The notes below the pieces were generated by a model, which was given only the letters and a program-made list of their open reading frames with translations, was not told where the DNA came from and searched no databases. Position numbers and translations under genes: made by a program. DNA of 26,793 nt from Chrysochromulina tobinii (lineage: Eukaryota; Haptophyta; Prymnesiales; Chrysochromulinaceae): positions 1 through 26,793 of the forward strand of contig JWZX01002271.1 in assembly GCA_001275005.1 (NCBI GenBank), in the 5' to 3' direction. Below, in pieces: positions 16,093-24,159 of this stretch; the stretch's first letter is position 1; each line of letters begins with the position of its first letter.

Positions 16093-19000
16093 CTAAATGT
16101 GCGCGTCGGTCGCCGTTGGGCGCGGCGAGCGCGGCGAGCGCGGGGAGCGCGGGGAGCGCGGCGAGCCCTTGGGCTGAGGCTTCCCGCCTTTCTTGCTGCT
16201 GATGCTCTTCGCGGAGCTGGCGACGGAACGAGCAGTGTCTGCCAAAGCAGAACGAGCCGAGTCAGCTGCCAGTGCGCCCTCCTTGCTCGGCTGCGACGTC
16301 TTCAGGCTCGGGGTTTTGGGCTTGCCGGCCTTCGGCGGCTTTTTGCTCGGGGTCGACTTGCTCTGGTTCGCACCGTCCTTGTCGACCGCTGCCTCTGCAG
16401 GCTCTGCAGCAGCGCCGCCAGTCGGCACTGCCGCCTCAGCGGCAGCATCCACGGCTCCGGGTGCCTCGGCCCCAGCCGGCTGCAGTAGAGGCGCTGGCTG
16501 CGGCAGAGACGTCTCTGCCTCGGCCACAGCCGGCGCACTCGCAGGTGCACCTGCAGCCAACCTCTTGCTCGCTTCCTTGGCGTTCTTGCCACCGGGCTTT
16601 TTGAAGCTGCCACCCCCTTTGGACTCCTTTTCCGTGGGCTCCTGTTGTTTCTTCTGCCTCTGCTGCTGCTCCTGCTCCTGCTGCTCCTGCTTATCAGGCG
16701 CCTCGGCCGGAGGCGTCACAACGGGCGGGGGCGCCGTCGTGGGCTTGGTCCCCTCTATGAACTGCAAGGGCAGCGCGGGCATCTCAACGTTGTCCAGTCG
16801 CGCGATCACGCGGTACTCGCCGACCGCTCCGGCGGTGAAGACGAGCAAGTAGGTGCCGTCCTTCTTGTCCTCGACGTGGCAATTCGACGCGTTCGGACCG
16901 AGCACCCGAGCATCTACGCGCGCACCGCCGCGGTCGAGCGTATTGCCCAGCTTGTCCACGGCCGTCAGCTTCAGCTCGCACGGATGGTGCGTCATCGGCT
17001 GCTCCTCAGGCGGCGAGATCCGCGAGCGGACGGCTGTGGGTACCGAGGGCTGCACGACGAATTTGGCGGGCGAGCCTTCGATCGGCTTGCCATCGAGCGT
17101 CACGTGCACGGTGTACTGGCCTTTGGTCGTCGACTCGTGCGCCACATCGTATGAGCCGAGCACCTTCTGGTTGGGCTTCACCTGCAATACGGTCTGCGAC
17201 CCGTTGGGATCGATGAGCGTCGCGGCCACCGCGCCGGGTGGCGCGGACGACGGGTTTCCAAACTGGTCGCGCAGCTGCGGCTTCATCATGAGCTTCTCTC
17301 CCGCAAACATGGCCTTCTTCTCCTCGACCTGCGGGTTCATCGAGCTTCTGGCGGGGTCGGGCCGATTCTCGCGCACGTGCACGGTGAATGGAGAGCCGGG
17401 CAGCAGCTCGCGCACGGGACGCCCCGGCTGGCTCGCCCCCTCGGGGTCGGCCCAAAGGTGCAGCTGGTGGTCACCTGCCTTGGACGCCTTGTAGCGGATC
17501 TCGTACTCGCCGTCAGCCCAGAAGCCGAACCAGTCCTTGTCCTCGCCATAGACGAGCGGCGTGAGCGCGTCCGCCATCGAACGCATCTTACGTGAACGCG
17601 AATCCTCATCCTTCTCGTCCTTGCCTTTGCGCGCAACGGGCTTCTTGATGACTTCATCCTCGGGGCCACTTTGTCCCTCGCCTTTTTCGGCATTGTTCTT
17701 GCGCTTCTCCTTGGAGCGCTCGCGATCGCTCTCGACGGCTGAGAGCGCAATCCCAAACGTGAGCTTGGTCGACGGCGTGGCCTGGTTGCGGAACTTATCG
17801 CAACACTTGATGCGCAGCGCCGCCGGCTTGCCCGCCGTTGCGCGCGAAAGGCCGGGCCCGCGCACTTCGCAGTTGCTTACGTCGAGGTTGCCGGCGAGCA
17901 TCGTGAGCGTCGCCGGTGAACCCGACACGGCCGTGCCTTCGATCGACACTGAAACCGAGAACGTGCCCGACTTCGTGGAGCGCCACTTGAACGTGTAGCT
18001 TCCGTCGTTGTTGTCGTTGGCGCTGCACTCGACATCTTCTGACATTGGTTCTATCTCCATCTTTACGGGCGCGCCGCCATTGACGCACTGGTTGCCAATC
18101 TTGTCGTGTGCGAAGAACGTCATTTCGCGCCAGGTTTCGCCCACGATGCCGCACAGCGGCAGCATTTCCTTGGGCAGCTTTGTCGATGGGGCGTACGCCG
18201 GGCCGGGCGCAACGATGAGCTCAAAGGGTGAGCCGGGCAGCTCCACCGACTGCTGCCGCAGGCCCACATGCAGACGGTAGACGCCGGCGAGGCCCACCGA
18301 GAAGTACACGGTGTGCGTGCGCACGAGCTGCCCGTGTGCGTGCAGCGTGCCCGGCGAGAGGCCGCCGTAGGCGAAGCCCACGCCCTGCGGGTCGCTTCGC
18401 AGCTCGTACTCGAAGGACTGCTGCAGCACCCCAGTGAGATCCTTGTGCGCATGCTTGCCGTGAGTTGCGTGGGAGTCGCTCTCGGCCGCAGCCGCCATGC
18501 GCCTGCTTGATTTTTTGCTGGCCAACACAAAGTCGCCCGGGTACGTGCCGGGGCCTCTGGAGTCTGTTGAACGCCGCCGAGCCCACAGCTGCAAGTGCTG
18601 CTGCCTCTCAACAGCCTCAAGGCGGACATACTTCGGGACCTCCGGCGCCATGGCGACCTCTGCGACCACTGCTGCCGGCTCGGGAGCAGGCCCAGAAGCC
18701 GGCGCTGCGGCGGCCGGCTCCGCAGGTTGGCCAGCTTTTTGGACCGGCTTGGCCTGCTTTTGAGGTTGGCCAGATTGGCCTCCTTTTCTCCTTGGAAGGT
18801 GATAGTCATCAACCGCTTCCACCTTCGTTTCGTTGGGCTTCACGTCGAAGACGAAAGTCTCAGGCTTTTCGATGGTAATGTTGAGGGGCTTGCGACGAGC
18901 GCGAAAAGGCGCGACGCCGTCGTCTGCTCCTCTGCTCGTCTGCGCGCCGTCAGGTCTCTGATGCAACAGCGCGACCCCACCAGGCGGCACGCGGAGCAGC

Positions 19001-20157
19001 TCGACGTACACGTCGAGCTCTTCTGCGTAGCAAACCTGACCGAAGGCGTCGACAAAGTCGACCTCGAAAGAGACCGGCTCGCGCGAGACTGCCATCTTCA
19101 GACCTTTGCCGCGGCACTCGCACTGTGCCGCGTCCGCCTTGGTTGAAAGCACCTTGAGCGGGAAGGGCGATCCGGCGATCTGCTCGCCATTGAGCCAGAT
19201 CCCCACACTGTAGTTGCCGGACACCCACGCGCGGTACTTGCACGTGTATGAGCCGTCTCTGTTGTCGATGAGCCGCGCGCGCACGACGGACGTACCGCGC
19301 ACGGCGCACGCCACGTCATCTCCACCCGTGGACCGCTTGTTGCCCTCGTGGTCGTAGGAGAAGATGACAAAGGAGCCGAGCTGCCGCACGATGGACGTCC
19401 TGAGCCCGTCGCCCGAGACCGTGCAGTAGTTGGCCGCCGCAATCAGCTTGTCACTATCCAAGGGGTCTGCAGATAGCGCCCTCACGTTCACCCGAGCTTC
19501 ATTTCGACGGTCCCACGCCTCGAGGACCGCTTCGACGTCGAGGCCTCGAGCCTTAGCCTCCTCGCGCACAGCCAGCCTGCGTATCGCCAGGGCCTTCTCA
19601 GCCCATCGTGGCGCACTGGAATCATCCTTCTTGTCCGCGCTCTTTGCCCCTTGCTTGAGGTCTTCGTCCTTGCTCGCATCGTGAGCGCTCTCACCCTCTG
19701 GATTCACTGCTAAATCTCCTTTTTTCCCCTTGCGAACAAGCTTCCTTGCCTCTGCCTCTGCTGCGAGCTTCACCATCGGATCGGCCTCGGGAGCTTTGTA
19801 TTCGAAGTCATGGGTGACGAGACTGGGCCTCACGAAGCCGCCCTTCCCTTGCTTGCACTCGAAGAAGCGCTTACCGAATACCGAGCCGTCGTTCTTGCCA
19901 ACTGGCTCGTCGTAAGCAACGCCAATAAAGAAGCCCGGTCCAATGTCTTCGATGCGCCCGTTGAAGCGAACCTCAGCCTTGCGCACTGGTCCTTCGCTCA
20001 GAGTCACGTTGACTCTATCACCGATCCTAAAGCGGAGCGCCTCGGCAGAGAAGGCATTATCGTCAATCACTACTTCCTTGGCGGCTTGTTTCTTTTGCAT
20101 GGACGGCCAGATATCTGGAAAGGCGCGCGGGGGCTTCTCACGGTTCTCCTCGGCCAT
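16093..20157 (-). CDS. CAP-Gly domain plus six filamin-type repeats
   Basis: 1354 residues from the ATG at 20157 (context AGCATGG); a 65-codon extension upstream looks non-coding. Residues about 45-115 are a CAP-Gly domain with the GKNDG motif that binds C-terminal EEY/F tails of tubulin and partners. Six filamin/ABP280-like Ig repeats follow at about 241-337, 343-651, 660-755, 760-930, 937-1036 and 1039-1135. They are recognised by NNDGSYTFKW, DNRDGSYTCKY and DKKDGTYLLVF (the 'DGSY' strand) and by repeat ends GSPFPLKV, GSPFELIV, GSPATLTM, GSPFTVHV and GSPAKFVV. Repeats 2 and 4 carry long low-complexity inserts. The tail (about 1136-1354) is Ala/Lys/Pro-rich and ends in SPR repeats. No actin-binding CH domains are present. 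One uninterrupted reading frame of 4 kb. A role linking microtubules to other structures is an inference. Confidence 0.9.
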   Translation of the reverse strand: MAEENREKPPRAFPDIWPSMQKKQAAKEVVIDDNAFSAEALRFRIGDRVNVTLSEGPVRKAEVRFNGRIEDIGPGFFIGVAYDEPVGKNDGSVFGKRFFECKQGKGGFVRPSLVTHDFEYKAPEADPMVKLAAEAEARKLVRKGKKGDLAVNPEGESAHDASKDEDLKQGAKSADKKDDSSAPRWAEKALAIRRLAVREEAKARGLDVEAVLEAWDRRNEARVNVRALSADPLDSDKLIAAANYCTVSGDGLRTSIVRQLGSFVIFSYDHEGNKRSTGGDDVACAVRGTSVVRARLIDNRDGSYTCKYRAWVSGNYSVGIWLNGEQIAGSPFPLKVLSTKADAAQCECRGKGLKMAVSREPVSFEVDFVDAFGQVCYAEELDVYVELLRVPPGGVALLHQRPDGAQTSRGADDGVAPFRARRKPLNITIEKPETFVFDVKPNETKVEAVDDYHLPRRKGGQSGQPQKQAKPVQKAGQPAEPAAAAPASGPAPEPAAVVAEVAMAPEVPKYVRLEAVERQQHLQLWARRRSTDSRGPGTYPGDFVLASKKSSRRMAAAAESDSHATHGKHAHKDLTGVLQQSFEYELRSDPQGVGFAYGGLSPGTLHAHGQLVRTHTVYFSVGLAGVYRLHVGLRQQSVELPGSPFELIVAPGPAYAPSTKLPKEMLPLCGIVGETWREMTFFAHDKIGNQCVNGGAPVKMEIEPMSEDVECSANDNNDGSYTFKWRSTKSGTFSVSVSIEGTAVSGSPATLTMLAGNLDVSNCEVRGPGLSRATAGKPAALRIKCCDKFRNQATPSTKLTFGIALSAVESDRERSKEKRKNNAEKGEGQSGPEDEVIKKPVARKGKDEKDEDSRSRKMRSMADALTPLVYGEDKDWFGFWADGEYEIRYKASKAGDHQLHLWADPEGASQPGRPVRELLPGSPFTVHVRENRPDPARSSMNPQVEEKKAMFAGEKLMMKPQLRDQFGNPSSAPPGAVAATLIDPNGSQTVLQVKPNQKVLGSYDVAHESTTKGQYTVHVTLDGKPIEGSPAKFVVQPSVPTAVRSRISPPEEQPMTHHPCELKLTAVDKLGNTLDRGGARVDARVLGPNASNCHVEDKKDGTYLLVFTAGAVGEYRVIARLDNVEMPALPLQFIEGTKPTTAPPPVVTPPAEAPDKQEQQEQEQQQRQKKQQEPTEKESKGGGSFKKPGGKNAKEASKRLAAGAPASAPAVAEAETSLPQPAPLLQPAGAEAPGAVDAAAEAAVPTGGAAAEPAEAAVDKDGANQSKSTPSKKPPKAGKPKTPSLKTSQPSKEGALAADSARSALADTARSVASSAKSISSKKGGKPQPKGSPRSPRSPRSPRSPRPTATDAHI
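16118..16165. repeat. Tandem repeat coding for SPRSPRSPR tail
   Basis: Nine-base units of the type GCGGCGAGC/GCGGGGAGC. On the minus strand they encode repeated Ser-Pro-Arg near the C-terminus of the CAP-Gly/filamin protein. Confidence 0.9.
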
Positions 20158-20689
20158 GCTGGTGAGCACGGCTTCGAATCTCCCTGCGCAGTCTGTTCGT
20201 CGCTCAGATCCGCAGCGCGCGCGAGATGGGCGGCCGGCCGAGCAGTGGAGTGGACGTCGGCCTTCAAGCCAAATCGGAATGGTTGTAGATGATCGCTCGT
20301 CACAGCGCGCCGGCCGCCTCGCGGGCATAAGGATAGGTTTTCGGCATCTCACGCGGCAATAGTAAAGGACAGAGCGATGTACTTGTAATTGTGGGGTTGA
20401 CAGGAATTAAGCTATGGTGTAGGAAACAAGGAAAGAAAGGCGATTTAAAATTTGAAATGACCTCGAGGCTTTGTCTCTCGCGGGCAAGCTCGCGGGTAGG
20501 CGGGTTCAAACGAGCAAACAACACGCATTGTATGGCGTTCCAAACTCACGTCGACATAGCACCCGACTCTTGTGGCGTCATCCAAAAGTCCAACCGTTTC
20601 GAACGCGCGCGCCGGACGCGCGCCCACGGTGGGGCGCTCGTTCAAATCCCGCGAAATCATTCTGTGTGCGCCACTCTACACGAGCGCTC
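20158..20689. other. Divergent intergenic region, filamin-like gene / PIF1
   Basis: 532 bases that should contain both promoters. An AT-richer stretch lies at 20360-20460. No TATA box, RNA gene or repeat was identified. The PIF1 frame is open far upstream of its first ATG (from about 20471) but without family similarity. Confidence 0.45.
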
Positions 20690-23146
20690 ATGCGCCTCGA
20701 CCCGGTGGACATCAACGTCGTGCAGGTATGCCCTCGCACAGGCAGAACGCTGCATTCGAAGAGGCACACGGCGACAGCTCTCAGCTACTGTGTCGCAGAG
20801 ACCGACTCGGCTGCCTCGCATGGCCGGAAGGTGCTCGTCATCGGACGTGAGGAGAAGACGCAGCAGGAGTTTGCCATCGCCGGCGGTGTGCGCGTGCTGG
20901 CGAGGCATGCTGCGAGCGAGGGAAAAGCTACGATCATGCTCACGCAGCGCAACCTTCAGATCATGTGTCAAGCCGAGCCCAACGCCATGGTGGGCTGGCT
21001 GCGTGGAATCGCCGACCCGGCGGCAGCGGCTGCTGCCAGGACGTCGCAGCAACCGCCACCGCCCGTGCCGGCACCGACGAAACGAGTGCTTGCACCGTTA
21101 TCACCCAATTGTATGAGCCCTACCGCTGCCGCGAGGCTGCAGCCGAAAAAGGGCCGCGAACCGGGGCGCTCACCATTGCAGGCAGCCTCGGAGGCGAAAG
21201 CGGCGCAAATGGCGGCGGTTCGCCCGCTGCAGTCGGCACGCACGGCGGGGCACGCGCCATCACCGCTGGTGGCGCTCTCACCCGCTACGGCTCAGAAGCT
21301 CACCACGGAGCAGCAGGCTGTCATGCGTGACGTACTCGACGGCAAATCGGTCTGCCTCATCGGCGGGGCATCGAACATATTCACTGCGTGCCACTGATCC
21401 ACTGTGAGAGCACCCATCATCATTGATTGCGCCCCTCATCAGGTCTTCCTCACCGGCGGCGCGGGCGTTGGAAAGTCGTTCCTGTTGTGCCAAATTGTCT
21501 CCAAGCTGCCGTCAGCGACCACCTTCGTCACAGCCTCGACCGGGATCGCTGCGTGCCAGATCAGCGGCGTGACCATCCATCACTGGGCTGGGCTTGGTGG
21601 CACCGAGCGGCCCCTGCCTGATCTGATCGAGCAGGCGAGGCGTAAGCGCGGCGCGCTGTGGCGAGCGGCTACGTGTCTGATCATCGATGAGGTGAGCATG
21701 CTCGACGGCGACCTCTTCGACTCACTCGAGAGCATCGCACGCGCAGGTGAGGAAGGCGTCTTCTGACTGCCTCGGATTGCCTTGGATGGCCTCTGGCTGA
21801 CGCTCGAGAGCATCGCACGCGCAGTCCGCGCCGATCCACGGCCGTTCGGAGGGCTGCAGCTCGTCCTCGTCGGCGACTTTTTCCAACTGCCGCCTGTGAC
21901 TAAGGGAGGTCCGTCGGCCACGCCGCTCAAGTTTGCCTTCGAGGCGCGCGCCTGGCCCCTCTGTGTGCAGCGCGTACATCAGCTCACTCAAGTCTTCCGA
22001 CAGGTGATGGCCTCTGAGTACTCCTGATTGCCTCTGAGCACTACTGATGGCCTCTGAGTACCCCTGATGACCTTCTGAGATGGACTTACTCAAGCCTTCC
22101 GGCGCAGTCGGACACGGAATTCGTGGCTGCTCTCAACGCAATCCGGTTCGGCCGCTGCCCACCGGAAGTGCGTGCCGTGCTCGCTCCGTGCGAGAGGCGC
22201 GAGCTGCTCGACACAGCGCTCGGCATCGTCGCCACGAAGCTGTGCACGCATAAGGCCGAGTGCCAAGCCATCAACGACGCACAGCTCGCGAAGCTGCCAG
22301 GCAGCCAGATGACCTTCACAGCGCGCGACCAATCGCTCGATGAGAGTGCCCTCGGGCTCCTTCGGTCGGCGTGCGTCGCGCCGCCGGAGATTAAGCTCAA
22401 GCTCGGAGCTCAGGTGAGGACGCCTGATTGCCCGGAGTTTAAGCTCAAGCTCGGAGCTCAGGTGAGGACGCCTGATTGCCCGGAGATTAAGCTCAAAGTC
22501 GGAGCTCAGGTGAGGACGGCTGATTGCCCGGAGATTAAGCTCAAGCTCGGAGCTCAGGTGAGGACGGCTGATTGCGCGTGATTGCGACGGATCAACCATG
22601 AATGCGACTGTGTGCGATGGAACGGGACTGATGGAATGGGACGGATGGTCCCGGATGTCCCCTATTTGGCAGGTGCTGCTGCTCAAGACGATCGACCCTC
22701 CCGCCGGCCTTGTCAACGGCGCGCGCGCCGTCGTGGTGCGCATGGTAGGCAGCTGCCAGCACCCAATGTGTCGCTTCCTCAATGGTGTGGAGCGCATCAT
22801 ACGTCCCGAGTCCTTCCAGCTGACGCAGGCGGGGCGCGTGGTTGCAAGCCGTGTCCAACTACCCCTCGCGCTCGGCTGGTCCATCTCAGTGCACAAGTCA
22901 CAGGGGATGAGCCTCGACCGCGTCGAGATGAACCTGCGTCATGTCTTTGAGTGCGGCCAGATCTACGTGGCGCTCTCGCGCGCGCGCTCACTCGAGGGGC
23001 TCGCGCTGCGTGACGTCGACTGGAGCAAGCTGCGCGCTCACCCGCGCGTGCTTGCGTGGCATGAGCATGAGCGAGCGATGAGTGACGCGATACGCGCAGG
23101 CGGTGACGATGGCCGAGAGCACGAGACCGTGTCTGAGTTGATTTAA
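20690..23146 (+). CDS. PIF1: PIF1-family 5'-3' DNA helicase, 5 exons
   Basis: Exons 20690-21349, 21443-21746, 21825-22003, 22108-22413 and 22673-23146 join to 641 codons (640 aa). All introns are GT-AG. Superfamily 1B motifs appear in order: Walker A GGAGVGKS (225-232), TASTGIAACQ (250-259), Walker B IIDEVSML (300-307), GDFFQLPPV (338-346), LTQVFRQSDTEF (formed across the intron 3 junction), LGAQVLLLK with GLVNGARAVV (across the intron 4 junction), SVHKSQGMSLD (555-565) and YVALSRARSLEGL (581-593). The N-terminal 110 residues (VLVIGREEK, RVLARHAASEGKATIML, AMVGWLRGI) resemble the N-terminal domain of animal PIF1. PIF1 unwinds G-quadruplexes and R-loops, removes telomerase and helps maintain mitochondrial DNA; the sequence does not decide between nucleus and organelle. 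The start is the first in-frame ATG before the conserved region. Confidence 0.93.
21350..21442 (+). other. PIF1 intron 1 (93 nt, GT-AG)
   Basis: Runs from GTCTGCCTC to CCCCTCATCAG and interrupts the frame just before Walker A. Its first 19 nt match the first 19 nt of exon 2 (21443 on) at 16 positions; translated, VCLIGGA copies VFLTGGA. The copied segment supplies the donor GT. The 3' end CCCTCATCAG is identical to that of protease intron 2. Confidence 0.9.
21747..21824 (+). other. PIF1 intron 2 (78 nt, GT-AG)
   Basis: Begins GTGAGGAAGG. Its last 22 nt (21803-21824) are identical to the last 22 nt of exon 2 (21725-21746). The interior holds TGACTGCCTC, GGATTGCC and GGATGGCCTCTGG, variants of the satellite seen in the other introns. 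Removal gives LESIARAVRADPRPFGG. Confidence 0.92.
22004..22107 (+). other. PIF1 intron 3 (104 nt, GT-AG)
   Basis: Begins GTGATGGCCTCTGAG. Its last 23 nt (22085-22107) are a near copy, with a two-base insertion, of the last 21 nt of exon 3 (21983-22003). The middle is a 20-bp satellite. Removal shifts the frame correctly and joins LTQVFRQ to SDTEFV. Confidence 0.92.
22005..22080. repeat. 20-bp satellite inside PIF1 intron 3
   Basis: Units start at 22005, 22025 and 22045, with a partial unit at 22065. Consensus TGATGGCCTCTGAGTACYCC. The first 15 bases are identical to the unit in protease intron 2. Confidence 0.93.
22385..22576. repeat. Four 48-bp tandem repeats spanning an exon end and its splice donor
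   Basis: Copies start at 22385, 22433, 22481 and 22529. Each holds 29 bases like the exon 4 end (finishing GGAGCTCAG) followed by a donor-like GTGAGGACG and 10 further bases. All four copies are open in the exon frame. Confidence 0.95.
22414..22672 (+). other. PIF1 intron 4 (259 nt, GT-AG, four possible donors)
   Basis: The first donor (22414) and acceptor TATTTGGCAG (22672) join LGAQ to VLLLKTIDPPAGLVNG, matching PIF1. Equivalent CAG/GTGAGG donors recur at 22462, 22510 and 22558, each adding 16 codons in frame. The rest of the intron has scattered TGATTGC and GGATGG elements. Confidence 0.9.
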
Positions 23147-23411
23147 AAATTCACTGTCGACGTTTTCATCGCATGCGCATACGGCCGACGATGGCCAATT
23201 AGGCATTATGGAGAATTTGGTTTAATATTCTCGAGGACACCCAACGCCCACCGGACCTGCGTATCATTATATATTGGATAGAGGTTACTCCACCGGCTAC
23301 GTAGATACATCGTAGATCGTTTTTCTCCGTCACTTCCCAAGCTGCACGGAGGGTTCGAAATTCTGCGCAACTGGGCCGTGATTGCCCTCTACCCACCCAA
23401 TAGTGCCTAAG
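23147..23411. other. Convergent intergenic region
   Basis: 265 bases between the ends of the PIF1 gene (+) and the small membrane protein gene (-). Relatively AT-rich around 23215-23280 (ATTATATATTGGATAGAGG). Both 3' UTRs are expected here; nothing else was recognised. Confidence 0.4.
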
Positions 23412-23984
23412 CTACTGCCAGCAAACGCTGTCCGTGTCGGGCAGCGCGCTTGGCAATGAGCCGTGCGTCGCCAGCTCCGTCGCGAAGACCAACACGCTGG
23501 CAGCGGCGGCGACAAGGCAAGCGGACTCTGCGGCCCCGAGCAGAGTTGCAGGTCCTGCCTCCAGCTGCTTCGCTTTGGCTGCGCTCAACCGCTTCCGCTC
23601 CGCTGTCGCCATCTGTGCCTTGAGGACACCCATCTCCGCTTTCGCGGCCGCAATCTCGGCCTGTTGCAAGGATTGGCCGGTGTTGGCTCGAGAAAAGATC
23701 GAAAGCAGCGAAACGCCAGCGACAACCGTGTACGCAACTCCCTCGAGAGTGCCAGGCAGCTCTCCACGCAGCCCGCACCCTGTCGTCACGAGCGAGAAGA
23801 GACTCGCGCTCACAATGGGCGGCGCGGCGAGGCCAATCACAGCCTTAGAGGTGGTGACGGCTAGTGACTCGCTCAAGCGAGGTGCGGAGCAGCGTGCCTC
23901 CGCGCACGTCCCTAACCCTGACGTCCGAGGTCGCGTTGGCGTCGGCTGAAGAGCAATCGCGACGCACATAGAGACCGTCCACAT
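23412..23984 (-). CDS. Small putative organellar membrane protein
   Basis: 190 residues from the ATG at 23984 (MWTVSMCVAIALQPTPTRPR), a hydrophobic start followed by a basic Thr/Pro/Arg stretch, as in two-part plastid leaders. Hydrophobic segments lie at about 46-72, 80-98 and 150-170, with a charged Ala/Lys coiled coil at 104-140 (QQAEIAAAKAEMGVLKAQM). ELPGTLEGVAYTVVAGVSLL and GPATLLGAAESACLVAAAAS look like two copies of one motif (LLGA/T-E-G....V..). Repeats of this kind occur in some plastid membrane proteins, but I cannot name a family with confidence. Divergent from the HSP70 gene with 175 bases between the two start codons. Confidence 0.65.
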   Translation of the reverse strand: MWTVSMCVAIALQPTPTRPRTSGLGTCAEARCSAPRLSESLAVTTSKAVIGLAAPPIVSASLFSLVTTGCGLRGELPGTLEGVAYTVVAGVSLLSIFSRANTGQSLQQAEIAAAKAEMGVLKAQMATAERKRLSAAKAKQLEAGPATLLGAAESACLVAAAASVLVFATELATHGSLPSALPDTDSVCWQ

Positions 23985-24159
23985 TGACAGTGCCCACGAC
24001 AGCGATTTCGATTTTTACACGCGGAGGTCATGGATAAATCCCCGCCACACAGTAATCCGCTTAAAAAGAACGCTACCTCGAATCGTTTCGTCTCCGCATC
24101 GAGACCTCGATCACCGACGTCGAGAAGGACGTGGCGGCGAGCACAGCCGACGATTATAA
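23985..24159. promoter_or_regulatory. Divergent promoter region next to HSP70
   Basis: 175 bases between two start codons. A TTATAAA box at 24154-24160 overlaps the first HSP70 ATG (TATAAATGG). A GAA/TTC inverted pair (CGAATCGTTTCG, near 24078-24089) recalls a heat-shock element, but its spacing is four bases rather than the usual two, so it is weak. Confidence 0.4.

Noticed and set aside
20635-20660. GTTCAAATCCC, resembling a tRNA B box
   Set aside because: The arms around it do not pair into a T-stem and no D-arm or acceptor stem could be built.
24060-24095. Heat-shock element upstream of HSP70
   Set aside because: GAA and TTC blocks are present but spacing does not fit the alternating five-base pattern; noted only as weak.
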